The notes under the pieces were generated by a model. The model did no database searches. It saw only the letters and a program-made list of their open reading frames with translations, and was not told the DNA's origin. A stretch of 64,000 nucleotides of DNA from Gossypium raimondii (lineage: Eukaryota; Streptophyta; Magnoliopsida; Malvales; Malvaceae). Shown here one piece after another: positions 25,303 through 37,523 of this stretch. The DNA is taken from contig NC_068569.1 in assembly GCF_025698545.1 (NCBI RefSeq), positions 806,001 to 870,000 on the forward strand. The letters run 5' to 3'. Each line of letters starts with the position of its first letter. Positions within the stretch are counted from its first letter, which is position 1. A program made the position numbers and the translations under genes.

Positions 25303-28300
25303 GGTTGCCTTTGTAGCTTTGATTCAGTAACAAATAATTTACATTATTCAAGATAAGTTTTAGGTTGAAGTTCTTATGATTTTGCAACAAAGTAAATTAT
25401 GAGAACTCCCCCATCACTTGAACAAACTTTTAACATTTTATTTATAAATCACAATATTTTATAAAATTTGTAAGAATTACATCTCAAGCAATTTGCATAA
25501 ATGCGAGTTAGATTGAAAAGCTTAATGTGACCTAAATTGTAATTTTAAAAATTAATGAGAAAAATATACGAAACGCCCTCCACCCTTCTCAACCTTTTAC
25601 AAAACGGTGTAGTTGCCAACTGTAAAAATGGTTTTTAAAGGATTAAAAAGGCACAAACTTTAACCAGTTTCAACATGCTTGGTTTTCAAAAGTTAAGACT
25701 TTAAAGAAATAAAAGAAAAACATTACTTTAAAAAGTTATTTATATTTTCATGCTTTGGATTAAAAAAGAAGGGGGATTTGATCTTTTGTCTTTGCTTTCA
25801 ATATTGACTATCACAGTGTTGATATTCAATTCATTCATGAACTCAAAGTAAACCAAATTTCTTCAGTTTCAAGGGCTTTTGGAGGGGCCCTAAAGGATGT
25901 TTTAAAATCATGATTAAAGATGCTCCTGCTCTTCTTTCATCTAGCAATTTACCCCATCCATTTCTCTTTTCTTTCTTGCTTTTTTGCCTATTCAGTCCTT
26001 ACTCTTATTACTTAGTTTTCTTTAATATTATTTGAAGTAATTTACGTATGACTTCAATTTTTGTTCAAATAATTTTGTTGATCAATGTTTTAGATATGTT
26101 GGGTTTATTTTTTATTAATGATGGTCCCATGTTGGGGCATTGGTACACCAATCATGGATTCTAGCAATGAATAGAGCCAACAAAACATCTCTCATATTCC
26201 CATCATAAGGAGAAAGTATTGTTCAACAATGATGGCAGTAAGTGCACTGAAAATGGTGGCAAAAAGCATGGATAAGCATGCAAAAACCATAGCTATCCAA
26301 AAATCGAAAATTGATTTAATTTCTAAATTTTGCTTTTGTTTCGATTCAACAATAATTAAACATATTAATTAGCTTTAATTTTTACAATATAAAATACTCA
26401 ACTTCGAGTTTTAATATGCACGATTATAACGTGTGAGTCTTTAATTGGATTTTAGTCTAATTTTTTGTTTACTATAGTTTCTATTAGTTTGATTTTACTT
26501 TATGATTACTCCGATATATGTTTAGGTTCTTTTATTTGTATAAATTTTTTAGTAAGATAGATAAATATAATAATCTAAAAACAATACACTAAATTTAAAA
26601 GTTCTTTTTAGAAAAAAAAAAAGGGAATAATTAAATAGGCTTCAATAAATGAGTAAACGCAAATCGAAAAAAAAAATGAGATGGTTGTGCAATGGGAAGT
26701 ACTTTCACTTCACTTACATCAACAAAAGCAAATGAGGATTGAGGGGTGAAGGAACGTAAAGCTAAGCTTAAAGTGAAACAAAGATTCTTGCTAAAAGCTA
26801 AATCGTGGATTGTAGTAGCAGACATACACTAATGAATTGCATTCTTACTTTTTGACCATTCTATTTTATTTTTTGAATTTTTCTAATACGTGTTATACAT
26901 ATCAACTAAAGATTGTTTAAAAAAAGCAATATTTTATTAAGTTAAATAATTGGTTATACATATATGTAAATCATTTTCTATATGGAACTTTTAATTTAAT
27001 CAAAGTTTAACTGGTTATTCTCGTAAAGTAATATTAGATTATGACATGAGTGAAATATATATATAAATTATATTTGTTAAAAGTTTATATGATAATAAAA
27101 TAAAATTTTGGATGAAATGGTAAAGTAAAAGTCTAAAATTCATTGTATCGTAAGTTTAAATCACATAATGTATGGGTTTTTATCGATTTTAGACAAAATG
27201 ATAAATTTAGCTCTCAATGTTCACATTTTTTTTTCTAAATTGACCATTGCTTTTTAGTTAAGTTTGACCACAAACTTTCAAAAAGAGTAAAATCGGTTTT
27301 TTAACTAAAATGCGGACTAAAAATATCAAATTTTTTAACGATGTTGGTGGACAACCCTTGTGATAATCTATATGTACGTTATGCTAACATGACGCTATTT
27401 ATCATATATGATACATCAACAAATAATTTAAAATTATAAAATAATTTTAAATAAAAATTCAAAAAGAAAATATAGAAAGTTCATAAAATTCCAAAAAAAA
27501 AGTATGAAGTATACATGGAGAGCCATATGTGATGCAATGTTTAAAAGTTTAAAGTTTTAGTCAATAATATTATTTTATTAAAATATTAGTTCATTTCTTT
27601 TGAAGGTTGATAGTTAAATTCAAATTTTAAAAAGGTTGAGGGCCAAATTGTTAAAAGAGGTAAACATTAAAAATTAAATTTATCATTTTATCTTAATTTT
27701 ATACAAAAAAAAAAACAATATCTTTTGCTTTATAAAAAAATATGTTTTTAATAATTTTTAATGGAGTTAATTTCTAGTAACTCAAAAAAAAAAAAGTACA
27801 ATACACGTTAAAAAGCTCTTTTTCTAGTATCTCTTAATTGGTATTAAAAATCACTATATTTATGCCCCAAATCCAAGAGGTCAATGAGGGAACCCATGAA
27901 AGTTTTGCCTTTAAAAGGTTTGGAATCCTATGTGAAATAGTCATTAAAAGAATCTCACACATACAAGTTGGATTAATCAAAGTTAACCCTGCCCAATAAT
28001 GATACATGGATAATTAATTTGATGGAAATTTATACTATATATTAGCTATAGCTTTTTCAATTGTTCCTTAGAATTACTACATTGAAGTTGCAAAGTACAA
28101 CAAACATAGAAGATAATTATCTCTTCCTTTTGTAGTTAAGATAAGATAATATTAATTACTACCACCTCTTAATTGATTAATTCATTTTTTTTGAAAAGAT
28201 TAATTCATTATTGAACTCATTGGTAGGGCATCCATTTTATACTAAAACAAATTTATATATATAGATCACAAAAGTCCTAACACCAGCCATGTTTTGAAGA

Positions 28301-29088
28301 ATTCTTATATGCATAATATACATATGTGAAGAGCTTTAGGCACACAACATATAATTTTTATGCTGCAAATATTTCATATCTTTAAAGCTATATAGGGCAT
28401 ATGATTCTCAATCTTATTATAAAAGTAGGTTAAGTGATAATGTCTCATCTAATTTCAAGGATACGATGCTGATTTGGAGACATGATTGATTGTCTCTTAA
28501 TCTCCTAATTAATTACCAAAAGGTTAAATCTTCCAAAAGCATATATATAATAATTATAATTTGAATCAAATATACCTATATATTACCTAGTAGTACTACA
28601 TATATTCTTTTTTCTTGCATTGGTTTAGACAAAAGATCCCCATTGTGGTCCAAGAATAACCCTCTTTAACTTTGCTTTGCCTTTGCAGAAGTGAGCAATT
28701 GATGAATTTTAAGTCATAATAATCAAATGTTCCTTGGACCATTTTTTTTTAAAGTAGTCTCATCAAGAAAGATAAAAAAAGAAAAAGGCACAAAGACACT
28801 GATATAACATTGCTGATACCATACATCAATTACATGCATGCCCTATGTACTTTAATATTAGCTTAAGTACTTCAACTGAAGTCTTTCAAACATGATTCAT
28901 CTAAAGATCTAAAATAAAGAAACAAACAAAAGAAAAAGAAAGCAAGATCTGGGATTGCCTTGTCTGATCTCTCTCTTGGGACTGCAGTACCTGAAACCAG
29001 AGACATATGTTTACATACCATGCCTTAATTTCACAAATTAGGACAAAAAGTTGTCAAGTGGTATACCCAAAAATGAAAATTTTATTAA
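25303..29088. other. AT-rich intergenic DNA
   Basis: 3.8 kb with no credible ORF and no repeat I could define. The ORF at 26631-26825 (minus) shows no recognisable protein signature. The right end holds the 3' UTR of the zinc-finger gene. Confidence 0.5.
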
Positions 29089-29681
29089 TTAGTATGAAGA
29101 TTTGTGGGTGGAGTCCCTTGGTGCATTGCATCTGAAACATTCCATCCTGCTGGCAAAGTTGTGTTCATTGCAACCCGACCTTGTCAATTAATACCAGAAA
29201 TTAGAAAAGATTTCACGTCCAACTTTATGTTTAAGCATGCAACATATATATATAAAATGATAACATGCACTCCATATATATAGTGTTAATTAATGGAAAA
29301 AAACCTCGTGCAAATCCAGTCTCCAGATTTCCAGTTAGAGCGACTAGAGCTGCCAGTGCTAAAACCATAACCCCTCATACGTGGGATGTCACTTTCAAAT
29401 CCTCCAGATGATTCATCTTTGGCTGCACCACATTTGAAGCAGCTCGACCTGCTGGCGAAGTTGTGAGCACCGCAGTTGCCCACAGTGCAATACCAGTCAC
29501 CAGGCCTAACATCGGGTCCAGTAAACCCGAAAGATGAGCCACCCCTGCCACCAAAGCTTCCATAGTCGCCGCCTCTGTCACCACCACCAGGTCTTGGTTC
29601 TCCACAGCGCTGGCATGAGTCCCTCCTTTGGAAGTTGAGGTGTTGGCATGACCTGCAATTCCAGTCTCCTGGCCTGCTCAT
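29089..29681 (-). CDS. RanBP2-type zinc-finger protein, three fingers
   Basis: A small plant protein with three RanBP2-type fingers, similar to the Arabidopsis At3g15680 family. Such fingers usually bind single-stranded RNA. Coding exons are 29681-29305 and 29179-29089 (minus, GT-AG), giving about 155 aa. Finger 1 starts MSRPGDWNCRSC and ends CQRC; finger 2 is GDWYCTVGNCGAHNFASR...CFKC; finger 3 is split by the intron as GDWICTR | SGCNEHNFASRMECFRC. Gly-rich linkers separate them. All zinc-binding cysteines and the W and N of each finger are present. The start is the ATG before SRPGDW; the longer frame upstream opens only with a TTG. A TATA box lies about 255 bases upstream. A fragment of finger 2 recurs near 35.7 kb. 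Confidence 0.93.
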
Positions 29682-29934
29682 ATTTTCTCCCCTACTACAC
29701 AATATAGTTAAACAAAACTTAGAAGAGAGGTATATATTATATATATACAGTCATGCATGCATCAACTTCATAATGAAGCATAGGAAATGGTACTCAAAGC
29801 TTAAAAAAGTGCAGAGTTGCAGACCTTGAGAAAACAGATATATAAGGGGTGAGTAAGCAAAGACAGGAACAGTGAAGAAGAAAGAATGTGTTGTAAGCAA
29901 AGTTGTGGGTTTATTTTAATAAGGGGGTTTGGGT

Positions 29935-29946
29935 ATTTATATAAGA
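29935..29946 (-). promoter_or_regulatory. TATA box of the zinc-finger gene
   Basis: Read on the minus strand this is tatataaata, a near-perfect plant TATA box. It predicts a start near 29905 and a 5' leader of about 220 bases before the ATG at 29681. Confidence 0.6.
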
Positions 29947-29949
29947 GAT

Positions 29950-32900
29950 TAGACCTTGAGAATGGGGAGGGATTGAAGAAGTAGGTTGGGCAGTGGAGGG
30001 CTTAGGGTTTTCTTTTTCATATTCTTCAATGTCACTTTAATTCCTTGAACAATGGAATCCCAATAAACTAAAATTGGAAAAAGAGATAAAGGAAATTTGA
30101 AATTAGATTCCAAAGGGGAGGAGAAAAAAGATTTAAAAAGCTCCAATTTCAACTCCTTTTTAGGGCTTCTAGTTGCATGTAAATGAGTGGCAAGTGCATG
30201 AGCACATGCAAATGATTTCATTATATTATTCACTTCCTAATATACCCTTCTTCCTGCATGTTTTTCCCTTTATACTCCCTACATATATAATTATAAATCT
30301 CACCCCTTTTTTTTCTCTTCATAAAAAAAATCTCTCTTTTTTCTTTTTATAAATTAATATTGAATTTCTTTTCTATTTTTAATTTCAGTCCAAAATTATA
30401 TACCAACGATGGATGCAATAATAAAACGAAATTCGAATTTCAATATCAAGACAACAATGTTGGGAAAATAGTAACGAACATCCAAAGGATTATGTCCAAA
30501 TAGCGAATGCGTAGGGGTAGCCTAAGGGGCAACAAAATGGGAAAATTCTTTATAACCCCTCCCTAACATTAAAAAAATTCAATTTAGTCCTTTTTAACTT
30601 TTAATTAAATAGAAAAATTATAATTTTAACCCTTTTAAAGTTTAATAATTTAATTTAAACACTTTTAATATAAAATTTTTAACTTTGACCCCCAAATTTT
30701 ATGATATTCTTACATCAACCCCTAAACAAAATTTTTACTGACTTCATCCCTACGATAGCATGTATATGGTTCATTTACCTTAAAGAGACAAATATAAAGA
30801 GACATCTGATTTTACCAAGATTGGGTTTTGACTCAGCCATATTATTATCCTCACTCTATCATATCCAAGCAGTGAGATATGGCCTTACTGATTTTTATTT
30901 TTGGAGTAATGAGAGAGAACCGGATAAGGAGGAACTTTCCTACCAGACAACATGAATATCCCGACATATCTGTGAAAGAACCTTAGAGCCGACTTATTCT
31001 TATCTTAAAATGACCCAAGGAGGGGTTCATGTCTCCTTTCTATTATAATATATATATTATATATACTTTGAAACATACCCATTCCATAACGGTCACTATA
31101 TGCGAAAAAAATGTGGGTGACTTTTCGATTTTTTTGAATATTCCTTTCTGGATGTACTTTGAATTTCTTTCTTCTTTCTTTTCAAGTCAAATGGGTTTAT
31201 GAGAATATTGGATACTAATTCTAGGGATTAAACTGCCATTTTCGACATACAAACCGCTGCACTACAAAATTTGGTTCCAAACCTTGGGCTGTGCCTTTGA
31301 ATTCTATATGTATATTCGTGTTTCGATAAACCAACCAAGTATCTTAAAGCAAACGTAAAGATTTAGAAAAACAAGTATTCTCAATATTCATCGTAGAACT
31401 GAAAGAAGCATAGATATTATACAGTTATATATATATAGGTGAAATTAAAAAATATTGATGTCACTCGTGTTTGTCAGGTTTCGATCATTTCCATGGAGAT
31501 CTAGTCTAAAAGATGTAAGCGAGGTTAAAGCAAAAGTTATTGCATGGCCACAAGGTACGTTATATCCCATTTTCAATTAATTTATTTGTATCTTCTGATC
31601 CTTGTTTGAAAAAAACGAAGAAGTCCTTTCTTTTTAAGTTTTGGGACAAGGAAAAGCTTTCCGATATTCAAATTCTATATGTATTAAGGATTTATATTTT
31701 GATATAATGACGTACGATCAATTTAAGAAATAATAATAAAATCATCTAACTCCAATGATTTTTCATTATTTCATTTATTGAGCACAAAATTATACCATAT
31801 CAGTGCATCGAAATTTAATTTTTAGTAAATATTATATTTTTTAAAAGATGATATACATGTAGGTTAACATTAAAGAAAGGGAGAAAAATGGTAGGGTTTT
31901 CAAAAAAGAGAGATGGAAGCTGAATGATGGGAAGAGAAGTCTTCGAGGTTCAAAATTTTGACCATCTTTTCTCTTCACTGCTAATGGCTTTTTCGCTTTT
32001 ATTTTCTTTTTCCCCCCTACCCTCTCATCCAAAGCAATTTTTTCTTTTGTGATGGAAAACAAAAATAAAAATACAGGAAGAGAGAGTCAAATTAATTCCC
32101 ACAATTTTATTGGGGAATGAGTAAAGAAAAGCTGTTAAAAGCACAAAGAATGACTTTGGGAAATGCTTCCATGCATGAGCAACCGATTTATGCTCCCAAA
32201 CCAAATCATATTAAACATAAATTTTAATTTATCTACTAATTAATCTAACTTAATATTTTAGACTTCAATAAACATGATAATAACTATTAAATACAATATT
32301 AAGCATATGATTAATAATGTTTGTATGATATTATATTTAACTCTAAAAAGAATCCTTAATATTTAGTCATTTGTTTAAGGAAGTTCACTTTAAACCCATA
32401 TTGTAGACTTGAGTTGCAAGAATAACGTGTTAGTAATGCGTGCATGAAAAATCATATTTTACTTCTACTAGTGGTGCATAAGTTATACCAAAATGAACTT
32501 TTAAAAGAAAAACATGTATTGTACTTATATTTAAAATTTTACTTGCTTAATCGAATGAATCATCAATAATATTGACAAAAATTGAAATGCTAGGGATTTA
32601 GCATGTATTGTACTTTTGCCTGTATTTAAAGTTAAAACATTCACTATTTTTGGGCATCCATATTATGTTAATGAATCTGATAATTAATTAATGAGGATTG
32701 GTATGATTTAGGAAATGTGGAAATATGGGTTGCATGCACGTGAGCAGTTTTTGAGATGGGTACGTATGACGTCAGATTATAATGATAAAAGTTAGCTTTA
32801 TTTTTTCTTTTATTACTTTTTAGTCCTCCAACATATTTTTTATTATGCTTTGAGTTCAAAGTTAGAAATTTTCCAAATGCCTTTCTTCACACCACTTTAC

Positions 32901-33950
32901 TCATTTACCACTTCAAGAAAACCAAAATACAAGTAGAGAGTTGATACTTAAATACGCTTCATTCAATTAATGTCTATAGCTATAGGCGTATTTATTTAGT
33001 ATTTTGATTTTTGTTGCATCTAAGACATTTAATTTAAGAAAAAAATGGATTAATTAACATTTTTAATTTATTTGTACCACTCAAACTAGCATTTAGTTAA
33101 CTTTTTATTTATTCAAATGTTACTGACATGGATATGCATAAAAATATTTGTAATTAATTTAACTAAAATAGATTTTTCACACATCTACTAGGAAATATAA
33201 AATGAACATCTCTTTTAATCTTTTAGAGGATTAAATTCCATGGACACACCCAAACACCTAAACCATGATAACGTCTCTTTTTTTTTTTCCTCTTGATCAA
33301 CAATGGTGATCCGCATGTTACATCAACAATTGCACAATTATAATTTGTATTGGCTTTAGCTAACACAGTCCACCCTCTAACTATTAGAATCGGTTTTTGA
33401 GGAGAAAATTTAATAGGTAACGGCACAATTAGTTGAATATAATGGGATAAGATAAAAGAATGTAGTAATTATTCGATATAAATGAAATATTGAAATAATA
33501 AATTTTATGTAGTAATTAACCAATGATACTTCAAGAAGCATAAAGTAAAGCATTAATAGGATCAGTTCTATTGAACCCGTACAATCTCTTTAATTTGCAC
33601 CAAGACAATATCTTCAATAAATAAAGATGCATCAAAATATCTCTTGTTCCTCTATTTTCATATCACATACAAATATGCACTTCAAGCAAACTTGAGTATA
33701 ACAACAAGCACTTTCCTTTTAAGTTTAAATATCGTCCAAGTTAACCCTTGCCTCCAAGTTCTTACAGCTCTATGAATAGAGTAAAGGCGCAAAATTAACT
33801 ATCATACATTTCTTGAAAAATTGCATTCAAAGAAAATGTGACCATGTTTCTTTGCACCATACATGCAGAAAAAACAATAAATATAAAAGTATTAATGATC
33901 GTCGGTTGGTTGAGAATTTGTTAATGGGTTTTGTTTATATTTGAGAAAGA
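29950..33950. other. AT-rich intergenic DNA
   Basis: 4 kb with no gene I can support. ORFs here (for example 30701-30955 and 31841-32062) are low-complexity and match nothing I know. Confidence 0.5.
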
Positions 33951-35475
33951 AGGCGCGACTCAAATGCTTTTTAGTTATGAAATGGTTTGGTTATGCTTTT
34001 GCTAATTTCGTCCGACTTAATCTTTTCCTGTTTCATAATTAAGTTGTTTAATATAGTGAGTGCTACTTCTGATCATAACTCTGTTGTTGCTAGTGAATTG
34101 ATGCCTACTCGTCGTGCTCATAGACTTCGTTTTGAAAACTCTTGGTTATCTAAAGATGATTTTGGAGAAGTTATTAACTCGAGTTGGTGGGAGTGTCCTT
34201 CAAATGATGTTCTGATCAAATTACGGTTGTGTGGTGAACGACTTCTGATTTGGAACAATAATTTAAAGAATAATTTTAAATCCAGTATCAATGACTTGAA
34301 AGCCCAAATTGAGGCTACTCGAACCCATCATCCTGATTTGACTGTATTGGTGAACCTTTGCTTGATTTAAATATGTTTTTGGCATAAGTTTATTAGAAAC
34401 AACGATCCAAAATCTTTTGGATAAAACATGACGTACCAAATAGCAAGATTTTTCATGCACATACGTCTAAGTGAAAGAGAGTCAATCATATTCATTTGCT
34501 TCACCATGAAGATGGGAGGCGGTGTAAAAATTTTAATGAGATGTGTAATATCGTCAAGACGTATTTTACTAGTCTGTTCTTTCACTCTTCAACTTCTGAT
34601 TTTATCGTTTTCTCTGATTTTCCCGCTTGCATTATTGATTGTCAAAATGAGTCTCTTGTTGCGTCTTTTGTATTGTGGAATTTCCTGAAGCGATTATGAG
34701 TATGCACCTTGATAAAGCTCCTGGTCTTGATGGTATGAACCCAGGTTTTTTTTCAGTGTTGTTAGTCTATTTTGGGTACTGATGTGTTTAATCAATGTTG
34801 TTCACGGTTAGATGATGGTGCCTATCCCAATTTACTTAACGAAACTTTGATTTTTTTGATATCCAACAAAGACAAACCTGATAGCTTAAAAGATTTGCGG
34901 CTCATTGCGCTTTGTAACGTTCTCTATAAAATAACGACAAAAGCTCTAGCTAACCGTCTCAAAAAAAATTCTGCCTTCGATCATCTCTTCATTGCACTAT
35001 ACTTTTGTTCCTGGATGTCTTATCACTGATAACATTCTGATTGCTTTTGAGCCTATCCACCATATGAAGAATAAAGGTCATGGTAAGGTGGGTGATATTG
35101 CTTTGACTTGATGTTAGCAAGACTTATGACCGTATTGATTGGAATTTTATTCAGTTTATCACGTGAAAAATGAGTTTTTCTATGCAATGGGTGAAGTGGA
35201 TCATCTTGTGTGTCACTACGCGTAATTATTGGATTTCTTTGAATGATCATGTGGTGAATCTTATTTCTCTCCATAGAGGGTTGCATTGGGGGATCTTTTG
35301 TTACCTTACCTCTTTATTTTGCGTACTAAATGGTTGAGTTATTTCCTCTATAAGACCCAAGCTAGGGGTGACCTTCATGGTACTTCTGTGTGTCATGATG
35401 GTTCTTCAATTTTTCATTTATTGTTTGTTGATGTTAGTTTTTTTTTATGGTATTTCGAGTCAGGTTATTAATTTT
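33951..35475 (+). pseudogene. Dead LINE (L1-type) fragment: endonuclease end and reverse transcriptase
   Basis: A degenerate non-LTR retrotransposon in several frames. At about 34060-34090 the end of the endonuclease is visible (SDHNSVV). At 34690-34760 the RT start region reads as DKAPGLDGMNPGFF. At 34830-35000 it reads ISNKDKPDSLKDLRLIALCN. At 35100-35150 the 'DVSKTYDRIDW' motif is present, then the 'PYLFILRTKW' block. The FADD-type catalytic box near 35425 reads LLFVDVSFF, so the catalytic aspartates are lost. Stops and frameshifts break every domain. The 3' part is missing. Not functional. Confidence 0.85.
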
Positions 35476-35479
35476 CAGT

Positions 35480-35790
35480 TAAGAACTCGGGGAGGATCAA
35501 AGCATTAGCTAGACAACCCTCGCTTTCATTGAGCAGTCGAACAAGAATTTTAGTCGCGCCTTCCTTGCTCAACATGACCTCCATTTTAGCACCTCCACCA
35601 TCGAATTAACAATTTGCTCCATCTTTTTCAAAGCGTTTAACCCTTCATCGAACCTGAAAAGGTGTCCCAGAACAGTAGTTGACATGGTTTCAATTAAGTT
35701 CTGGAAATGATAAACAAAGGCTGTTGCCCACGGTGCAATACCAGTCACCAGGCCTAACATTGGGTCTAGTGAAATTAAGCTTAACAAAGA
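35480..35790 (-). pseudogene. Mosaic of gene fragments, including part of the zinc-finger gene
   Basis: Positions 35721-35774 match the finger-2 region of the RanBP2 zinc-finger gene at about 29467-29521 with only a few changes. Next to it (35569-35720, minus) the frame reads ...TVLGHLFRFDEGLNALKKM..., then ...MLSKEGATKILVRLLNESEG..., which resembles pieces of another plant protein I cannot name. Frames are broken between blocks. Fragments of unrelated genes side by side suggest transduplication (Helitron or Pack-MULE) or template switching by the neighbouring LINE. Confidence 0.6.
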
Positions 35791-36107
35791 TAAAATTTAC
35801 TTCTGAAAAAAGGAAATAAAATCAAATAAGCAAATATATTAAGGGTTATTTCTTTTATCTGTTGCCGACTTTTATTTTTCTTGCTTCTCTTTGAATGTCT
35901 TATCCTTTGAAGTGTTGGGATTTCTAATATTTTAAAAATTTTCTTGTATGCTAAAGGATTGATCCGTAATGTTAAAGGGTACAAATATATTATGGAGTTA
36001 AAGTAACTTTTATTGGTTTTTTCTTTTTAGAATATTCACTTAAATGACTTAAAATGAATAGTAAAATAAATATTGGCTAAAAAAATAACTACTTAAATGA
36101 ACTGAAT

Positions 36108-36904
36108 TGAATAGTAAAATTGAGTTATAGAAATTAAATGACTGGCACCAACTTTTTTTCTAACACAAACATTGTGTCAGAGATTAAAAAAAATAATTTT
36201 TGGGGTTTTAGACACTAGATGGCTGATACCCATGTATTTTTCCTAATCCGTATCATACTGGTAATATATACCAGTATTTTAAAAAATAGTTATGGTGTTG
36301 ACACATTGATGATGGTCACCCACTACATCTGATTAAAAAAAAATTTGGGTGTTGATACACTGATGGTCGATACCCTCTTTACCTGATTAAATTTTTTTTG
36401 TCATTGGAACACTGATGGTCGGCACCCCTTTATCTCATTAAAAAAAATTTTGGGTGCTAGGACTTTGATGGCCAAATAAAGGGGGTCCCAACACCATTTT
36501 TTTTAATCAGATAAAGGGATACTGACCATCAGTGTCCCAACACCCCAAAAAAATCTTTTTAACCAGATAAAGGAGGTGTCGGCCATCAGTGTCTCAGTAC
36601 CTCAATTTTTTTTTTAATCTAGTGTAGAGGTGCCAACCATCAATGTCCCAACACCCCAAAAAATAATTTTTTATCTAATAAATTAGTGTCAACCATCACT
36701 ACAACACTCTAATTTTTTTTTAAATATTAGTATAAATGTATACTAGTATGACATGAATTGGAAAAAAAATACATAAGTGTCGGCTATTTAGTGTTCAAAA
36801 TCCCAGAAATTATTTTTTTAATCCCTTACACAATCATCAACTAATAATTGTGTCAGAAAAAAAAGGTGGTGCTGATCATCTATTCCCCATAACCCAATTA
36901 TGTA
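36108..36904. mobile_element. Foldback element with long inverted arms and internal ~70-bp repeats
   Basis: The two halves are inverted copies. The left arm runs from 'aattgagttatag' (about 36119) past 'ggcaccaac', 'ttgtgtcagagatt' and 'agacactagatggctgat'. The right arm ends in their reverse complements, up to 'cccaatt' near 36898. Inside each arm, units of about 65-75 bases repeat, each with 'tgatggtc(g)gcaccc' and a T-rich or A-rich tract. No ORF. Exact ends and a target duplication were not resolved. Confidence 0.7.
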
Positions 36905-37523
36905 ACATAACCCTACTTCTACTAAACTGTTTAGACCTACCTCTTTTAAGTAAGTCCAATTAAGGGTATGTTAGAATAGATTAGAGGCAACATATTATAT
37001 TTAATTTTTATTTAGTGAGTATTTTATTATTATTTAAGATAATAATTTGTGAACCTAAAGCATAATTTATTATAATGTAGCTCATAGAATGGATTAAACT
37101 AATAGAGTGAATTTTCTTTAAAAATAAATTAGTAGGGTGAATATATTCCTTGAAAAATTACAAATAAATTAGAAATTTAAGTGTTAAAATGAAATTACTT
37201 TATTAATCCATTAATAACACCAGCTTTGAGGCTAAAATATAACAAAAATCGTTAAACCCAAAATTCAATATCCCCTTAGAAAATGAAAGTTTAAAAGTAA
37301 AAAAAGAAGCACAAAATTTAACGGTTGAATTGTAGGGGATTAATCCTTTATTATCCCGCTCAATGACATTAGATTTTAGGTCATATCAAATATTATTAAA
37401 TGCTACTTTCTTCAATCATCCTCCACCCTTATGCAAAAATTTGGATAGCTGTTCCATTACTAATGCAGAATTATTCATATTTTCCATCATCCTTCTTCAA
37501 ACATTTGCTAATATTCAGCTCTG
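36905..37523. other. Intergenic DNA downstream of the RLP gene
   Basis: AT-rich, no gene or element recognised. Confidence 0.5.
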
